The notes: a model not told the origin generated them from the sequence alone. A stretch of DNA of 36,245 nucleotides from an uncultured Bacteroidales bacterium (GCA_946538425.1 CAMNGM010000007.1:1-36245); one strand, 5' to 3'; numbered from the stretch's first letter, positions 1-7,748 are shown. Program-made: numbers and translations.

Positions 1-78
1 AAACTTGTCGGTCACATAGGGTTCGTACCCCTTATCCGCCACGAATTGGGCGTTGAAGGTGAGGATTTGGTCGATCAT
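1..78 (-). CDS. Beta-carbonic anhydrase, N-terminal fragment (cut by window edge)
   Basis: Only the first 26 codons are present; the gene continues beyond the left edge. The translation starts MIDQILTFN and includes the stretch KGYEPYVTDKF, which matches the N-terminus of the Bacteroidales beta-class carbonic anhydrases (zinc enzymes interconverting CO2 and bicarbonate in the cytoplasm). The catalytic Cys/His/Asp residues lie outside the window, so the identification rests on N-terminal similarity recalled from the family. A -7 box TACCTTTG lies 16 bases upstream of the ATG and supports this start. Confidence 0.6.
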   Translation of the reverse strand, partial: MIDQILTFNAQFVADKGYEPYVTDKF

Positions 79-94
79 AGTTTCAGTGTTTTTA

Positions 95-102
95 CAAAGG
101 TA
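95..102 (-). promoter_or_regulatory. -7 promoter box (TACCTTTG) of the carbonic anhydrase gene
   Basis: On the minus strand TACCTTTG matches the Bacteroidetes primary-sigma -7 consensus TAnnTTTG. It lies 16 bases before the ATG at 78. A clear TTTG -33 element at the usual 19-21 base spacing is not seen. Confidence 0.6.
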
Positions 103-151
103 GGGTTTTTCGGGGAAACAATGAGGGCTTTATTATCTGAAAGGACCCTCC

Positions 152-1285
152 TCAATACACCCTCCTCACCCACATCTCCAAAAACCTGTCCTCCAGGGAG
201 TAGGTCTTTGCCCGGCCCTCTTGCTCGTAGGTGAGGATCTTGCTGTCCAGCAGGGTGGAGATGGCGTACTGGACGGAGCTGGGCGACTTCAAAGCATTCT
301 TCTTGATAAAGGCGACGGAGGTGACTCCGGTCGCCTTTCCTGCTTTTGCGATGGCCACCAAGGTCTCTTTCTGCCCATAATTGAGTTGGCTCAGCTGGCC
401 GGCGAAGGCGTGGGACTTTTCTTCCAGGAGGGCCTCCAGGACAAACAATACGTCGTTCTCGTCCACCTTCTTTTCCGGGGCGACGGTGGCGAAGACGTGG
501 TGCAGGAGGTTATGGACATAATAAGTATGCCCATCGAAGAGGTCGTAGGCTAGCTGCGCGGCGCCGGAGAGGATCTCACGCCCGGCCTCGCGGAACTTGG
601 CACAAATGAATGCCACATACTTCTCCCGGGCGATCCTGTCCAGATAAAGCTGCTCCGTGCTGTTGTAAAAGGGCTTTGCGGCGGAGTGGAACATGTTCTC
701 GAGGATGTGGCGGTTGCTGCCGGCGAAGATGAAACGGCAGTTGTTCATCGTCTGGACGTGGGAGCGGAGGATCGCTTCCACGTTCTTCTCCGGGTACCGG
801 TCGATCTGCTGGAATTCGTCGATGGCGAAGATGCAGGGGAGGTCGGCCTTTTCCAGGTAGTCGAAGATCTCCCCGAGGGTGAGTTCGGGAGCTTGGATGT
901 CCCCGAGTTTGACATCGAAGGAGGGAACGCCCGAAACCGGGTCGTAGGTAAAGCTCCCTGTCAATGAGCGCAATACTGACAGGAATCCGTCCAAGACAGC
1001 TTTCCCCTTGGGGACCAGCACGGAATAGATTTCCTTGCTCAGGAAGAGGACGAACTCGTGCAGGCTGGTCGTGGGATAGATGTCCACGTAGAAGGTGTGA
1101 TAGTGCCCCTTGATTTCCGGACGCTCGTAGAAATGGCGGATCAATTGGGTCTTGCCCATCCTCCGGGGGGAGGTGAGCAGCACGTTCGCCTGGTTGGTGA
1201 TTGTCCGGACCAGCCAGTCGGTCTCCGTCTTCCGGTCGCAGAAGTAGGCCGGGGGAATGATGCCGGTGATATAGAAAGGGTTCAT
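152..1285 (-). CDS. AAA-family ATPase (archaeal-ATPase-like) with C-terminal winged helix
   Basis: Protein of 377 residues. It has a P-loop (SPRRMGKTQ, about residue 40) and a Walker B (CIFAIDEFQQI, about residue 160), the layout of the predicted ATPases related to the archaeal ATPase family within the STAND/AAA group. The last ~80 residues look like a winged-helix DNA-binding domain (a helix-turn-helix around KSPSSVQYAISTLLDSKILT). The ATG at 1285 was chosen over one at 1324 because a complete promoter (-33 TTTG, 20-base spacer, -7 TATCTTTG at 1302-1309) sits between them. An AAGAAGAG purine stretch precedes the chosen ATG. The role is unknown: such proteins occur as stand-alone genes in gut Bacteroidales in many copies, and their substrate is not established. 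It lies 84 bases downstream of the AlbA-WYL gene on the same strand but has its own promoter. Confidence 0.8.
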   Translation of the reverse strand: MNPFYITGIIPPAYFCDRKTETDWLVRTITNQANVLLTSPRRMGKTQLIRHFYERPEIKGHYHTFYVDIYPTTSLHEFVLFLSKEIYSVLVPKGKAVLDGFLSVLRSLTGSFTYDPVSGVPSFDVKLGDIQAPELTLGEIFDYLEKADLPCIFAIDEFQQIDRYPEKNVEAILRSHVQTMNNCRFIFAGSNRHILENMFHSAAKPFYNSTEQLYLDRIAREKYVAFICAKFREAGREILSGAAQLAYDLFDGHTYYVHNLLHHVFATVAPEKKVDENDVLFVLEALLEEKSHAFAGQLSQLNYGQKETLVAIAKAGKATGVTSVAFIKKNALKSPSSVQYAISTLLDSKILTYEQEGRAKTYSLEDRFLEMWVRRVY

Positions 1286-1301
1286 CGCTCTTCTTTTTCC
1301 G

Positions 1302-1333
1302 CAAAGATAGCGGAATCGGAGCAATTATACAAA
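1302..1333 (-). promoter_or_regulatory. Complete Bacteroidetes promoter (-33 TTTG, -7 TATCTTTG) of the ATPase gene
   Basis: On the minus strand, TTTG (1330-1333) is followed by exactly 20 bases and then TATCTTTG (1302-1309). This is the canonical -33/-7 arrangement. The ATG at 1285 follows 16 bases later. Confidence 0.75.
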
Positions 1334-1353
1334 TTCTATAATAGAAATTCTAT
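1330..1353 (-). repeat. Direct repeat ATAGAATTT x2 overlapping the -33 element (operator candidate)
   Basis: On the minus strand ATAGAATTT occurs twice with a 14-base period in an AT-rich patch that stands out from the GC-rich surroundings. It covers the -33 element of the ATPase promoter, and an inner TTCTA/TAGAA inverted repeat is nested within it. The position suits a repressor or autoregulatory site; the ATPase itself carries a possible winged helix. The function is inferred only. Confidence 0.4.
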
Positions 1354-1369
1354 GATTCTGCCGTCCCGC

Positions 1370-3703
1370 CTACGCCAGCCACTTCTCCACAAACCTCCTC
1401 ACCTCCTCCTTCAACGCTTCGGCGGCGGGGGAGTCGAGGATTTCGATCTTGTCGGCGAGCATCAGGTAGTACCAGCGGAGGGGGCCGAGGCCGTGGACGG
1501 TGGTGTCAAGGATCCAGTGCGTGTCATCCTCTTGGTAGAGTTCGGAGTCGGGGAGGTGGCGGGCGCCGGCGAAGTGCTCGACCAGGTAGTTGTAGGCCAT
1601 CACGTCCAGCCGGAGGCGGACGGGGTAGTCGTGGTCCTTGTCCACCCAGCTGAAGACGTCGGCCTGGCAGGGCTTGAAGTCGTGGTTGTATTCTGGGTCG
1701 GGGACGTCGGTGTCCACCTCGGTGATGCGGGAGAGGTTGAACTGCTTGAAGTTGCGGTCCTCCAGGTCGAAGCACCACACCTTCTCGTCGTCATAGAAAA
1801 GGTTGATGGGCACCACGAGGCGGTCGCGGACTTCGCCGCTGTTCCCGCTCGCATACCCGCGGAGGTACACCTTGTGTTTCTTGTCGATGGCTTCCTGCAG
1901 CCGGACCAGGTGGGAGATGTTCCGGTCCACGCGCTTGAGGCTCATCAGGCGCCGGCGCTTGCCTTCCTCCGTCATCGGCAGCGTCTGGTTGCCGTCGCGG
2001 ACATAGGCGGTTCCTTCGGCCCAGGTGCGGTCCTTATACAGGTAGGCGATCTCGTATTCCGCAGGTTTCACGGTGATACGGATGGCATCCGCGTCCTCGG
2101 TGGGCTCGATGGTGATGTTGTCCTGCAGGGTGTCCTTGAAATAGACCTTCTTCTCCTGCTGGAGGAAGAGGACGAAATGGTCGATGGTATCGGCCTTCGG
2201 GACGGGGTGTCCGAGCAGCCGCTGGCCCCGCGCGTTGACCCGGCTATAATTGGCGATGAACCAGGCCATGTCGCCGTCCAGGCCGCGGCCGGGCGTGGTG
2301 ATGGGGTCGCCGGAGTCGTTCACGCCCAGGAACAGGACGCCGCCGGCGGCGTTCAGGAAGCCGCACACGGCTTCGAACACCTGGCCGCGACCCTGGTATT
2401 CCAGGTCGGGCCCGCGGCCGTCGTTCCGCATCACGTAGGAGGACTTGAACTCCACCTCGTTCCCTTCGCCGAGGCCGTACTTGCCCGTGACGCGGGCGCC
2501 GGAGGCGCGGAAAGCGTCCTCCACGCCCAGCAGGTGACACACGCGTCGACGGACGGTGTCGGACTTGACCGACACGACATCGGGTTCCTCGCGGGCTGTC
2601 TTGGCTGCGGTGAGCAGGTGCGCGATGCGGCCCGCGAGGCCGGGCTCGCCGATGAAGGCCTCGGGGACGGCTCCGGGGTACAGGCACGCTACCTCGGCGG
2701 GTGCGTTGTCCAGGGCGCGGACCGGCTTTCCCTGAGCGTACAGAATCTTCCGCTGGAGGATGTCGGCCCGCTGGGCCAGCTGGTCCGCCAGGGCCCGGTT
2801 CTGCACGGCCTCCGCCAGGAAACGGGCGGCGAGGAGCGTGCGGTAGCGCTCCAGGGCGCCGACGGTGGTGAGCTCTTCCAGCTCCTTCAACAGTTTCAGG
2901 ACCCGCTCCGAGCCGTCCGGCCGGGATTCTGCCTCCGCCGGCGCTTCGACCTGGATGAACCCTTCCAGGAGACTCTCTTCGTCGAAGGGTTGTACGGTCT
3001 GGCCGGCGCCGCCGGTTTCGTCCACATCGACATTGATGTAGAAGTCCTCCTGGCGGAATTGGACGCTGACCACGTACAGGACGGCCTCGTCGTCGGCTTG
3101 ATACCCTTCCCGGATCCGGGAGATGCCGAAGAAACCGCCGGCGGTCATCCAGAAGATGCGCTGCTTGCTCTCATCGACATACAGGACACGTCCCTTGAAG
3201 AACAGATTGTTGCGGCGGGCGCTTTCCGCGCCTTGGACGGCAAATGCCCGGTAGGCTTCCCGGATGGAAATGCCGATGCCGTCCGCATCAGACTCTACGC
3301 GGGCGCCTGCAATGAAGTCGTTTGCGTACAGATACGGGAGAAGGTCCCGGACATCGGTCCCGGCGACCAGGTCATCGTTGAAGAGCGGCATCTCCTCCGC
3401 ATCCTCCCCGACGGGCTTGCACCAGAGATGGTCTTCGGCATCCTCGCGGATGTCCGTGACGGTCACCCGGTCACCCTCCGTGAGGGTTTTCCGTCGGGGA
3501 ATGATGCGGCGCTGCGCCTGCGCGAATTCCTCGGCGAAATCGCCGAGCTCGTCCGCTTCGTCCCGCTCGGTCGCCTTCAGGCGCTCTTCCTTGACATTCC
3601 GGGTGGCGACCTCCACTTTCCCGTCCGCCACGGAGAAGGCGACGGAGCGGTTTTCCGTCAGGTCGGTCGTGGAAATGGTGACAATGCCGTCCTTGCAGGA
3701 CAC
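1370..3703 (-). CDS. Schlafen AlbA_2 - WYL fusion protein, probable nucleic-acid-binding regulator
   Basis: Predicted 777 residues from a GTG start. Residues 1-240 contain two beta-rich stretches resembling OB/S1-like folds (for example the segment ending at SRIREGYQADDEAVLYVVSV). Residues about 250-350 are helical. Residues about 410-560 match the Schlafen AlbA_2 domain (EVEFKSSYV, then FLNAAGGVLFLGVND). Residues about 600-777 match a WYL domain with a following WCX-like segment (RDRLVVPINLFYDDEKVWC, FKQFNLSRITEV). WYL domains typically sense ligands in bacterial regulators; AlbA_2 is found in transcription-related and defence-related proteins. Start: the frame is open up to 3940, but a -7 box TATATTTG at 3765-3772 excludes upstream Met codons. 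The first suitable start downstream is GTG at 3703, preceded by GGGAAAGGA. Its regulatory target is unknown. The gene is divergent from butyrate kinase. Confidence 0.7.
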   Translation of the reverse strand: MSCKDGIVTISTTDLTENRSVAFSVADGKVEVATRNVKEERLKATERDEADELGDFAEEFAQAQRRIIPRRKTLTEGDRVTVTDIREDAEDHLWCKPVGEDAEEMPLFNDDLVAGTDVRDLLPYLYANDFIAGARVESDADGIGISIREAYRAFAVQGAESARRNNLFFKGRVLYVDESKQRIFWMTAGGFFGISRIREGYQADDEAVLYVVSVQFRQEDFYINVDVDETGGAGQTVQPFDEESLLEGFIQVEAPAEAESRPDGSERVLKLLKELEELTTVGALERYRTLLAARFLAEAVQNRALADQLAQRADILQRKILYAQGKPVRALDNAPAEVACLYPGAVPEAFIGEPGLAGRIAHLLTAAKTAREEPDVVSVKSDTVRRRVCHLLGVEDAFRASGARVTGKYGLGEGNEVEFKSSYVMRNDGRGPDLEYQGRGQVFEAVCGFLNAAGGVLFLGVNDSGDPITTPGRGLDGDMAWFIANYSRVNARGQRLLGHPVPKADTIDHFVLFLQQEKKVYFKDTLQDNITIEPTEDADAIRITVKPAEYEIAYLYKDRTWAEGTAYVRDGNQTLPMTEEGKRRRLMSLKRVDRNISHLVRLQEAIDKKHKVYLRGYASGNSGEVRDRLVVPINLFYDDEKVWCFDLEDRNFKQFNLSRITEVDTDVPDPEYNHDFKPCQADVFSWVDKDHDYPVRLRLDVMAYNYLVEHFAGARHLPDSELYQEDDTHWILDTTVHGLGPLRWYYLMLADKIEILDSPAAEALKEEVRRFVEKWLA

Positions 3704-3764
3704 GAATCCTTTCCCGGCATAGGAGAAAGGGGATATGGGTCGGTTCCGTCTGATGCTTATAGGA

Positions 3765-3772
3765 CAAATATA
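3765..3772 (-). promoter_or_regulatory. -7 box (TATATTTG) of the AlbA-WYL gene
   Basis: The minus strand reads TTTTCCGTATATTTG. Transcription would begin near 3760, which requires a start codon below that position and supports GTG at 3703. The same TTTTCCGTAT(A/T)TTTG string precedes the LytTR gene at 27330. Confidence 0.6.
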
Positions 3773-3781
3773 CGGAAAATA

Positions 3782-3829
3782 TTCACCCCTTTTAACCCCT
3801 TTTCGCCACAAAAGACGGGCGTTCGCCAC
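3782..3829. promoter_or_regulatory. Three phased TTC(A/G)CC(A/C)C motifs in the AlbA-WYL/buk intergenic region
   Basis: Read on the plus strand: TTCACCCC (3782-3789), TTCGCCAC (3802-3809), TTCGCCAC (3822-3829). Spacing is exactly 20 bases each time, about two helical turns, all in one orientation. The first and last are followed by TTTTA-type tracts (CCCCTTTTAA, CACTCTTTTAT). The same motif recurs at 27355-27414 in the fabH/LytTR region. This looks like an operator array for one regulator; no known family is recognised. An inverted repeat CGCCA/TGGCG (3825-3842) overlaps the last copy. Confidence 0.45.
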
Positions 3830-3858
3830 TCTTTTATGGCGGAACGCGCGGGGGTGGG

Positions 3859-3866
3859 TAATTTTG
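3859..3866 (+). promoter_or_regulatory. -7 box (TAATTTTG) of butyrate kinase
   Basis: TAATTTTG fits TAnnTTTG and lies 27 bases before the ATG at 3894. The closest phased motif starts 37 bases upstream of this box, the same distance as at fabH. The -33 region (CTTTTATGG) is only a weak match to TTTG. Confidence 0.6.
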
Positions 3867-3893
3867 CGTAAACCTGAACCGAAAGAGGAAAGC

Positions 3894-5033
3894 ATGAAAG
3901 GAAAGGTACTCGCCATCAATACGGGGTCGACATCGACCAAGGTGGGGTATTATGTGGACGGGAACCCCGTCCTGGTCCGGAATCTGGAACTCAGTGCCCA
4001 GGAGGTGCTGCGGTTCGACAGTGTGCTGGAGCAGGGCCCGCTCCGCCGGGGAATCGTGATGGATTTCCTCCGGGAGGCGGGCGTGGGCCTCGGCGACATC
4101 GACATCGTGATGGCGCGCGGCGGCCTGTTCGCCCCGGCCGTGACCGGCGTGTATGAGGTCAATGCCGATATGCGCGAGGTGCTCCTTTCCGGGCGCGACG
4201 GCATCCATCCCTGCAACCTGTCGGCTGTGATCGCCGACGACATCGCCGCCGAGGTGACGGCCTTCCGCCGGGAGCGGGGCATGGGCGGCCCGGCCTGCCT
4301 GGCCTACGTCGCGGATCCGCCGATGGCCGACGAGATGCTCCCGGAGTGCCGCATCGGCGGTCTTCCCGACTTCCCGCGCCGCGCCTTCTTCCACGCCCTG
4401 AACTCCCGCGCCGTCGTGCGCCGCTATCTCCGTGAGCATGGGCATACAACCAACGACATCACCGCGATCGTGGCCCATATGGGCGGCGGCATCACCGTCA
4501 CCCTGCACCGGAACGGCCAGGTCATCGACACGAACAACGGCCTGGGCGGCGACGGCCCCTTCACACCGGAGCGCGCCGGCTCCTGCCCGGCTTTTCCCCT
4601 CATCGAGATGTGCTTCCGCAGCGGCCTGTCCGAGCGGGAAGTCAAGCACCGCGTCCTGGGCCGGGGCGGCGCCGTCGCCTTCTTCGGCACCAACGACCTC
4701 CGCGAACTGGAACGCCGCGCGCCCCGGGAGCCGGAGGTGGACACCTGGCTCGACGCCTTCGGCCTGAACGTCGCGAAATACATCGCCTCCCTCGCCACCA
4801 CCGTCGACGGAAAGGTCGATGTCATCCTCCTCACCGGCGGCATCGCCAAAGACAGCCGTATCGTCGCCGACATCCGCCGCCGCACCGCCTTCATCGCCCC
4901 CACCGAAGTCTACCCCGGCGAGAACGAGCTCGACTCCCTCGCCGAAAACGGCTACCTCATCCTCGCCGGTTCCGCCAGAATCCACCGCTACGACAAAAAC
5001 CGCCTCCTCGAGGACGAGGAGACGGTTCGATGA
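3894..5033 (+). CDS. buk: Butyrate kinase (acetokinase family)
   Basis: Protein of 379 residues, near the usual 355-380 for the family. It converts butyryl phosphate plus ADP to butyrate plus ATP, the last step of the phosphotransbutyrylase/kinase route in the cytoplasm. ASKHA-fold signatures: VLAINTGSTSTKVGYY at the N-terminus (phosphate 1), HMGGGITVTLHRNG in the middle, and VILLTGGIAKD near the C-terminus. It is distinguished from acetate kinase by length and by the GGLFAPAVTGVYEVN segment. The ATG at 3894 follows an AAAGAGGAAAG ribosome-binding stretch and lies 27 bases after the -7 box, so an upstream ATG at 3735 is rejected. No ptb is adjacent, unlike the common ptb-buk pair. Branched-chain fatty-acid kinase activity (isobutyrate, isovalerate) is an alternative within this family. 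Confidence 0.92.
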   Translation: MKGKVLAINTGSTSTKVGYYVDGNPVLVRNLELSAQEVLRFDSVLEQGPLRRGIVMDFLREAGVGLGDIDIVMARGGLFAPAVTGVYEVNADMREVLLSGRDGIHPCNLSAVIADDIAAEVTAFRRERGMGGPACLAYVADPPMADEMLPECRIGGLPDFPRRAFFHALNSRAVVRRYLREHGHTTNDITAIVAHMGGGITVTLHRNGQVIDTNNGLGGDGPFTPERAGSCPAFPLIEMCFRSGLSEREVKHRVLGRGGAVAFFGTNDLRELERRAPREPEVDTWLDAFGLNVAKYIASLATTVDGKVDVILLTGGIAKDSRIVADIRRRTAFIAPTEVYPGENELDSLAENGYLILAGSARIHRYDKNRLLEDEETVR

Positions 5034-5050
5034 ATGCGGCCTGATCGGTC

Positions 5051-7666
5051 TTACTTCACCTCGAAGTCGAGCGCCTTCAGGTCGGCGTCGGCGGAGGAGG
5101 AGCCGTACAGGAGCTGGTACTTGCCGGGCTTGATCTCGAGGCCGTCGTCGCCGTCATAGTAGGCGAAGGCGTCCGGAGCGATGTCGATGGTGACGTTGGC
5201 GGTCTTGCCCGGGTCGATGGACACGCGCTGGAAGCCCTTCAGGGACTTGATCGGGGCGTCGGGGTTGTCGAGGGCCTTGACATAGACCTGGACGATCTCG
5301 TCGCCGGCGCGGTCGCCGGTGTTCTTCACGGGAACGGTGACCTTCACGCCCTGGCCGGCCTTGACGGAGGACTTGGAGAGCTTGCCCTGGCCGTATTCGA
5401 AGGTGGTGTAGCTCAGGCCGAAACCGAACGGATACTGCGGCGTGCCCTTGAAGTAGCGGTAGGTGCGGCCTTCCATGTTGTAGTCCAGGAAGTCGGGCAG
5501 CTGGTCGGTGGAGGCGTAGAAGGTGACGGGAAGCTTGCCGGAAGGGTTGCAGTCGCCGTTCAGGACTTCGCCGACGGCCTGGGCGCCGCCCTCGCCGCCG
5601 TACCAGGCCTGCAGGATGGCGTCGCAGTCGTCCACGATGGGCGCGAAGGCCAGGGCGGAACCGGAGCAGTTCACCAGGATGACCGGCTTGCCGGTGGCGC
5701 GCAGGCCCTTCAGCAGGCGCTGCTGCACGGCCGGGACCTCGATGTCCACCTTGTCGCCGCCTTCTCCCTCGAGGGCGGGGGAGATGCCGCCGACCATGAT
5801 CCAGGCGTCCACGTCGCCGAACTGCTTCGCCAGGGCCTCGACGTCCGGGAGGTTGCGCTCGCACAGCTGCGCGCTGAACATCGCGAACGGGGAGGAACCC
5901 TTCACGTATTCGATCTTCACGTCGTAGGTCTTGCCGGCCACGACGGGGAATTCCTTGTACTCGACCTGGCGGCGACGGCCGAAGCCGAAACCGCGGCGGC
6001 CGGCGCCGGCGGCGGGCGTCTTCTGCTCGTCCACGACCTTGCCGTTCACCGTGAACTTGTAGGTGTTGTCGCTGTTGACGACGTACTTGAGGTTGCCGGT
6101 GAACGGGGCGGTCCACTGGCCGGTGGCGCGAACGGAGATATTGTCCGTGTTCACGCCGTCGGCGAAGCCGTAACCGCCGAAGGTGCTGAAGTTCAGCTCC
6201 TTGTAGTTGCCCTTGGCAGCCGGCTCACCCTTGAATTCCTTGTTGTTGAAGAACTCCACCAGGAGGCCTTCGCCGCCGTTGAAGTCGGCGATGTGGTTGA
6301 TGGTGTTGTACTCGTCCACGAGCTCGCAGGCCTTGTCATAGACCACTTCCGTGTTCGGGAAGGCGTTGCGGATGCCGGTGAGGATGGAGAATTTGTGGGC
6401 ATCGATCGGGGTTCCACCGTAGTTGCCGTTCATCAGCTCCACGTCGTCGGCGTTCGGGCCCACGACCGCGATGCGCTTGATGTCCTTGGAGAGCGGCAGG
6501 ATGCCGTTGTTCTTGAGGAGGACCATGCTCTCACGCGCGGCCTCGACGGCCAGCTGGTGGTGCTCCTCGCTGGAGATCACCTCCGGCTTGAGGTCCTTCC
6601 ACGGGGACATCTCGTCCGGGTCGAACATGCCCAGCTCGAAGCGGCCGCGGAGGACCGGGACGAGGGCGTGGTCGAGGTCCTCGACGGTGATCAGGCCCTG
6701 CTCGAGGGCGTCGCCGAGGTTGCGGAAGGTACGGCCGCACTCGAGGTCGGTGCCGTGCTTGAGGGCGTCGGCGGCGGCGTGCATGGCATCCGGGTGGGTC
6801 ATGTGCTGGCCGCGGTTGAAGTAGTTGTTGATGGCGTCGCAGTCGGTGACCACCAGGCCGTCATAGCCCCACTTGTCGCGGAGGATGTCCACGAGCAGAC
6901 GGTCGCTCATCGTGCAGGGAACGCCCTCGTAGCGCTGGTAGGCGCCCATCACTTCGCGGACGTCACCCTCGACCACCAGGGTCTTGAAGGCGGGGAGGTA
7001 GGTCTCCCAGAGGTCGCGCATCGACACGGACACGTCCATGCTGTGGCGGAGCGGTTCCGGACCGCTGTGCACGGCGTAGTGCTTGGCGCAGGCGTGGGTC
7101 TTATAGTACTTGCCGGTCTTCTGCTGCATGCCCAGGACGGTCTGGAGGCCGATGACCGAGGTCAGGTACGGGTCTTCGCCCGGGGTCTCCTGGCCGCGTC
7201 CCCAGCGCGGGTCGCGGAAGATGTTGATGTTCGGGCACCAGAAGGACAGTTCCGGGTTGCCGGGGTAGTACCGGGCCTGGTCGTCCACGTTCCATTCCCG
7301 CTGGGAACGGTTCCAGTTGGCGCGCGCCTCGTCGGAGACGGTGGAAAAGATCTCATAGACCTGCTCCGGGTCGAAGGCGGCGGCCAGGCCGATGGGCTGC
7401 GGATACACGGTGTAGCCGTCGGCGCGGATGCCGTGGCAGGCTTCGCTCCACCAGTTGTAGGCGGGGATGCCCAGGCTGTCCACGGAGATGGACTTGTTCA
7501 TCAGCAGGCCGATCTTCTCCTCCGGGGTCAGGAGGGAAAGGAGGTTCTCGATCCGCTGCTCCATCTTCAGGGACGGATCCTGGAAGGGATACTTGTAAGT
7601 GGTCTTGGGTCCGCAGGCCGAGAGGCAGACGGCCGCGGTGAAAAGGGTCAGGAAAAGCTTTTTCAT
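5051..7666 (-). CDS. GH3 lipoprotein glycoside hydrolase with PA14 insertion (beta-xylosidase/glucosidase type)
   Basis: Protein of 871 residues. A signal peptide with lipobox LSAC makes Cys18 the lipidated residue. The following residues (GPKTT) lack an acidic surface-export signal, so a periplasm-facing anchor is more likely. Domains: GH3 N-terminal barrel (YNWWSEACHGI; RWGRGQETPGEDPY), nucleophile Asp in GLVVTDCDAI (about residue 272), then the GH3 C-terminal domain interrupted by a PA14 domain at about 464-600, and a fibronectin-III-like tail from about 770. NWWSEACHG, QETPGEDPY and TDCDAI favour beta-xylosidase-type members over plain beta-glucosidases, but substrate cannot be settled from sequence. 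The PA14 domain holds an odd Arg/Gly-rich loop (GRRGFGFGRRRQ). The ATG at 7666 was chosen because it begins the signal peptide. The gene is convergent with buk (17-base gap) and has no SusCD partners in the window. Confidence 0.9.
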   Translation of the reverse strand: MKKLFLTLFTAAVCLSACGPKTTYKYPFQDPSLKMEQRIENLLSLLTPEEKIGLLMNKSISVDSLGIPAYNWWSEACHGIRADGYTVYPQPIGLAAAFDPEQVYEIFSTVSDEARANWNRSQREWNVDDQARYYPGNPELSFWCPNINIFRDPRWGRGQETPGEDPYLTSVIGLQTVLGMQQKTGKYYKTHACAKHYAVHSGPEPLRHSMDVSVSMRDLWETYLPAFKTLVVEGDVREVMGAYQRYEGVPCTMSDRLLVDILRDKWGYDGLVVTDCDAINNYFNRGQHMTHPDAMHAAADALKHGTDLECGRTFRNLGDALEQGLITVEDLDHALVPVLRGRFELGMFDPDEMSPWKDLKPEVISSEEHHQLAVEAARESMVLLKNNGILPLSKDIKRIAVVGPNADDVELMNGNYGGTPIDAHKFSILTGIRNAFPNTEVVYDKACELVDEYNTINHIADFNGGEGLLVEFFNNKEFKGEPAAKGNYKELNFSTFGGYGFADGVNTDNISVRATGQWTAPFTGNLKYVVNSDNTYKFTVNGKVVDEQKTPAAGAGRRGFGFGRRRQVEYKEFPVVAGKTYDVKIEYVKGSSPFAMFSAQLCERNLPDVEALAKQFGDVDAWIMVGGISPALEGEGGDKVDIEVPAVQQRLLKGLRATGKPVILVNCSGSALAFAPIVDDCDAILQAWYGGEGGAQAVGEVLNGDCNPSGKLPVTFYASTDQLPDFLDYNMEGRTYRYFKGTPQYPFGFGLSYTTFEYGQGKLSKSSVKAGQGVKVTVPVKNTGDRAGDEIVQVYVKALDNPDAPIKSLKGFQRVSIDPGKTANVTIDIAPDAFAYYDGDDGLEIKPGKYQLLYGSSSADADLKALDFEVK

Positions 7667-7669
7667 AAT

Positions 7670-7716
7670 CACCTTGTTGTTGACAAGGTGCAAGTTACGG
7701 ATTTTCCGTCCGGAAA
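7670..7716 (-). promoter_or_regulatory. GH3 leader hairpin and promoter palindrome
   Basis: A perfect 8-bp inverted repeat CACCTTGT/ACAAGGTG with a 5-base loop (7670-7690) ends 3 bases before the GH3 start codon. A second palindrome, TTTCCG-TC-CGGAAA, lies at 7703-7716. Between them is TAACTTGC (7690-7697), an imperfect -7 box. The two symmetrical elements therefore flank the presumed transcription start. They could be operators for a sugar-responsive regulator, or the first could be an mRNA hairpin hiding the ribosome-binding region. Confidence 0.45.
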
Positions 7717-7748
7717 CCTATCATTTTCAAGTCAAAAAAGTGTAGAAA

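Noticed and set aside
152..1285. AAA ATPase as a confirmed phage-defence gene
   Set aside because: No effector domain and no defence neighbours other than the uncertain AlbA-WYL gene.
1058..3871. Long open frame (937 codons) on the plus strand opposite the AlbA-WYL gene
   Set aside because: Composition is repetitive Val/Gly/Asp/Arg with no domain signatures; it mirrors the codon bias of the real GC-rich gene on the other strand.
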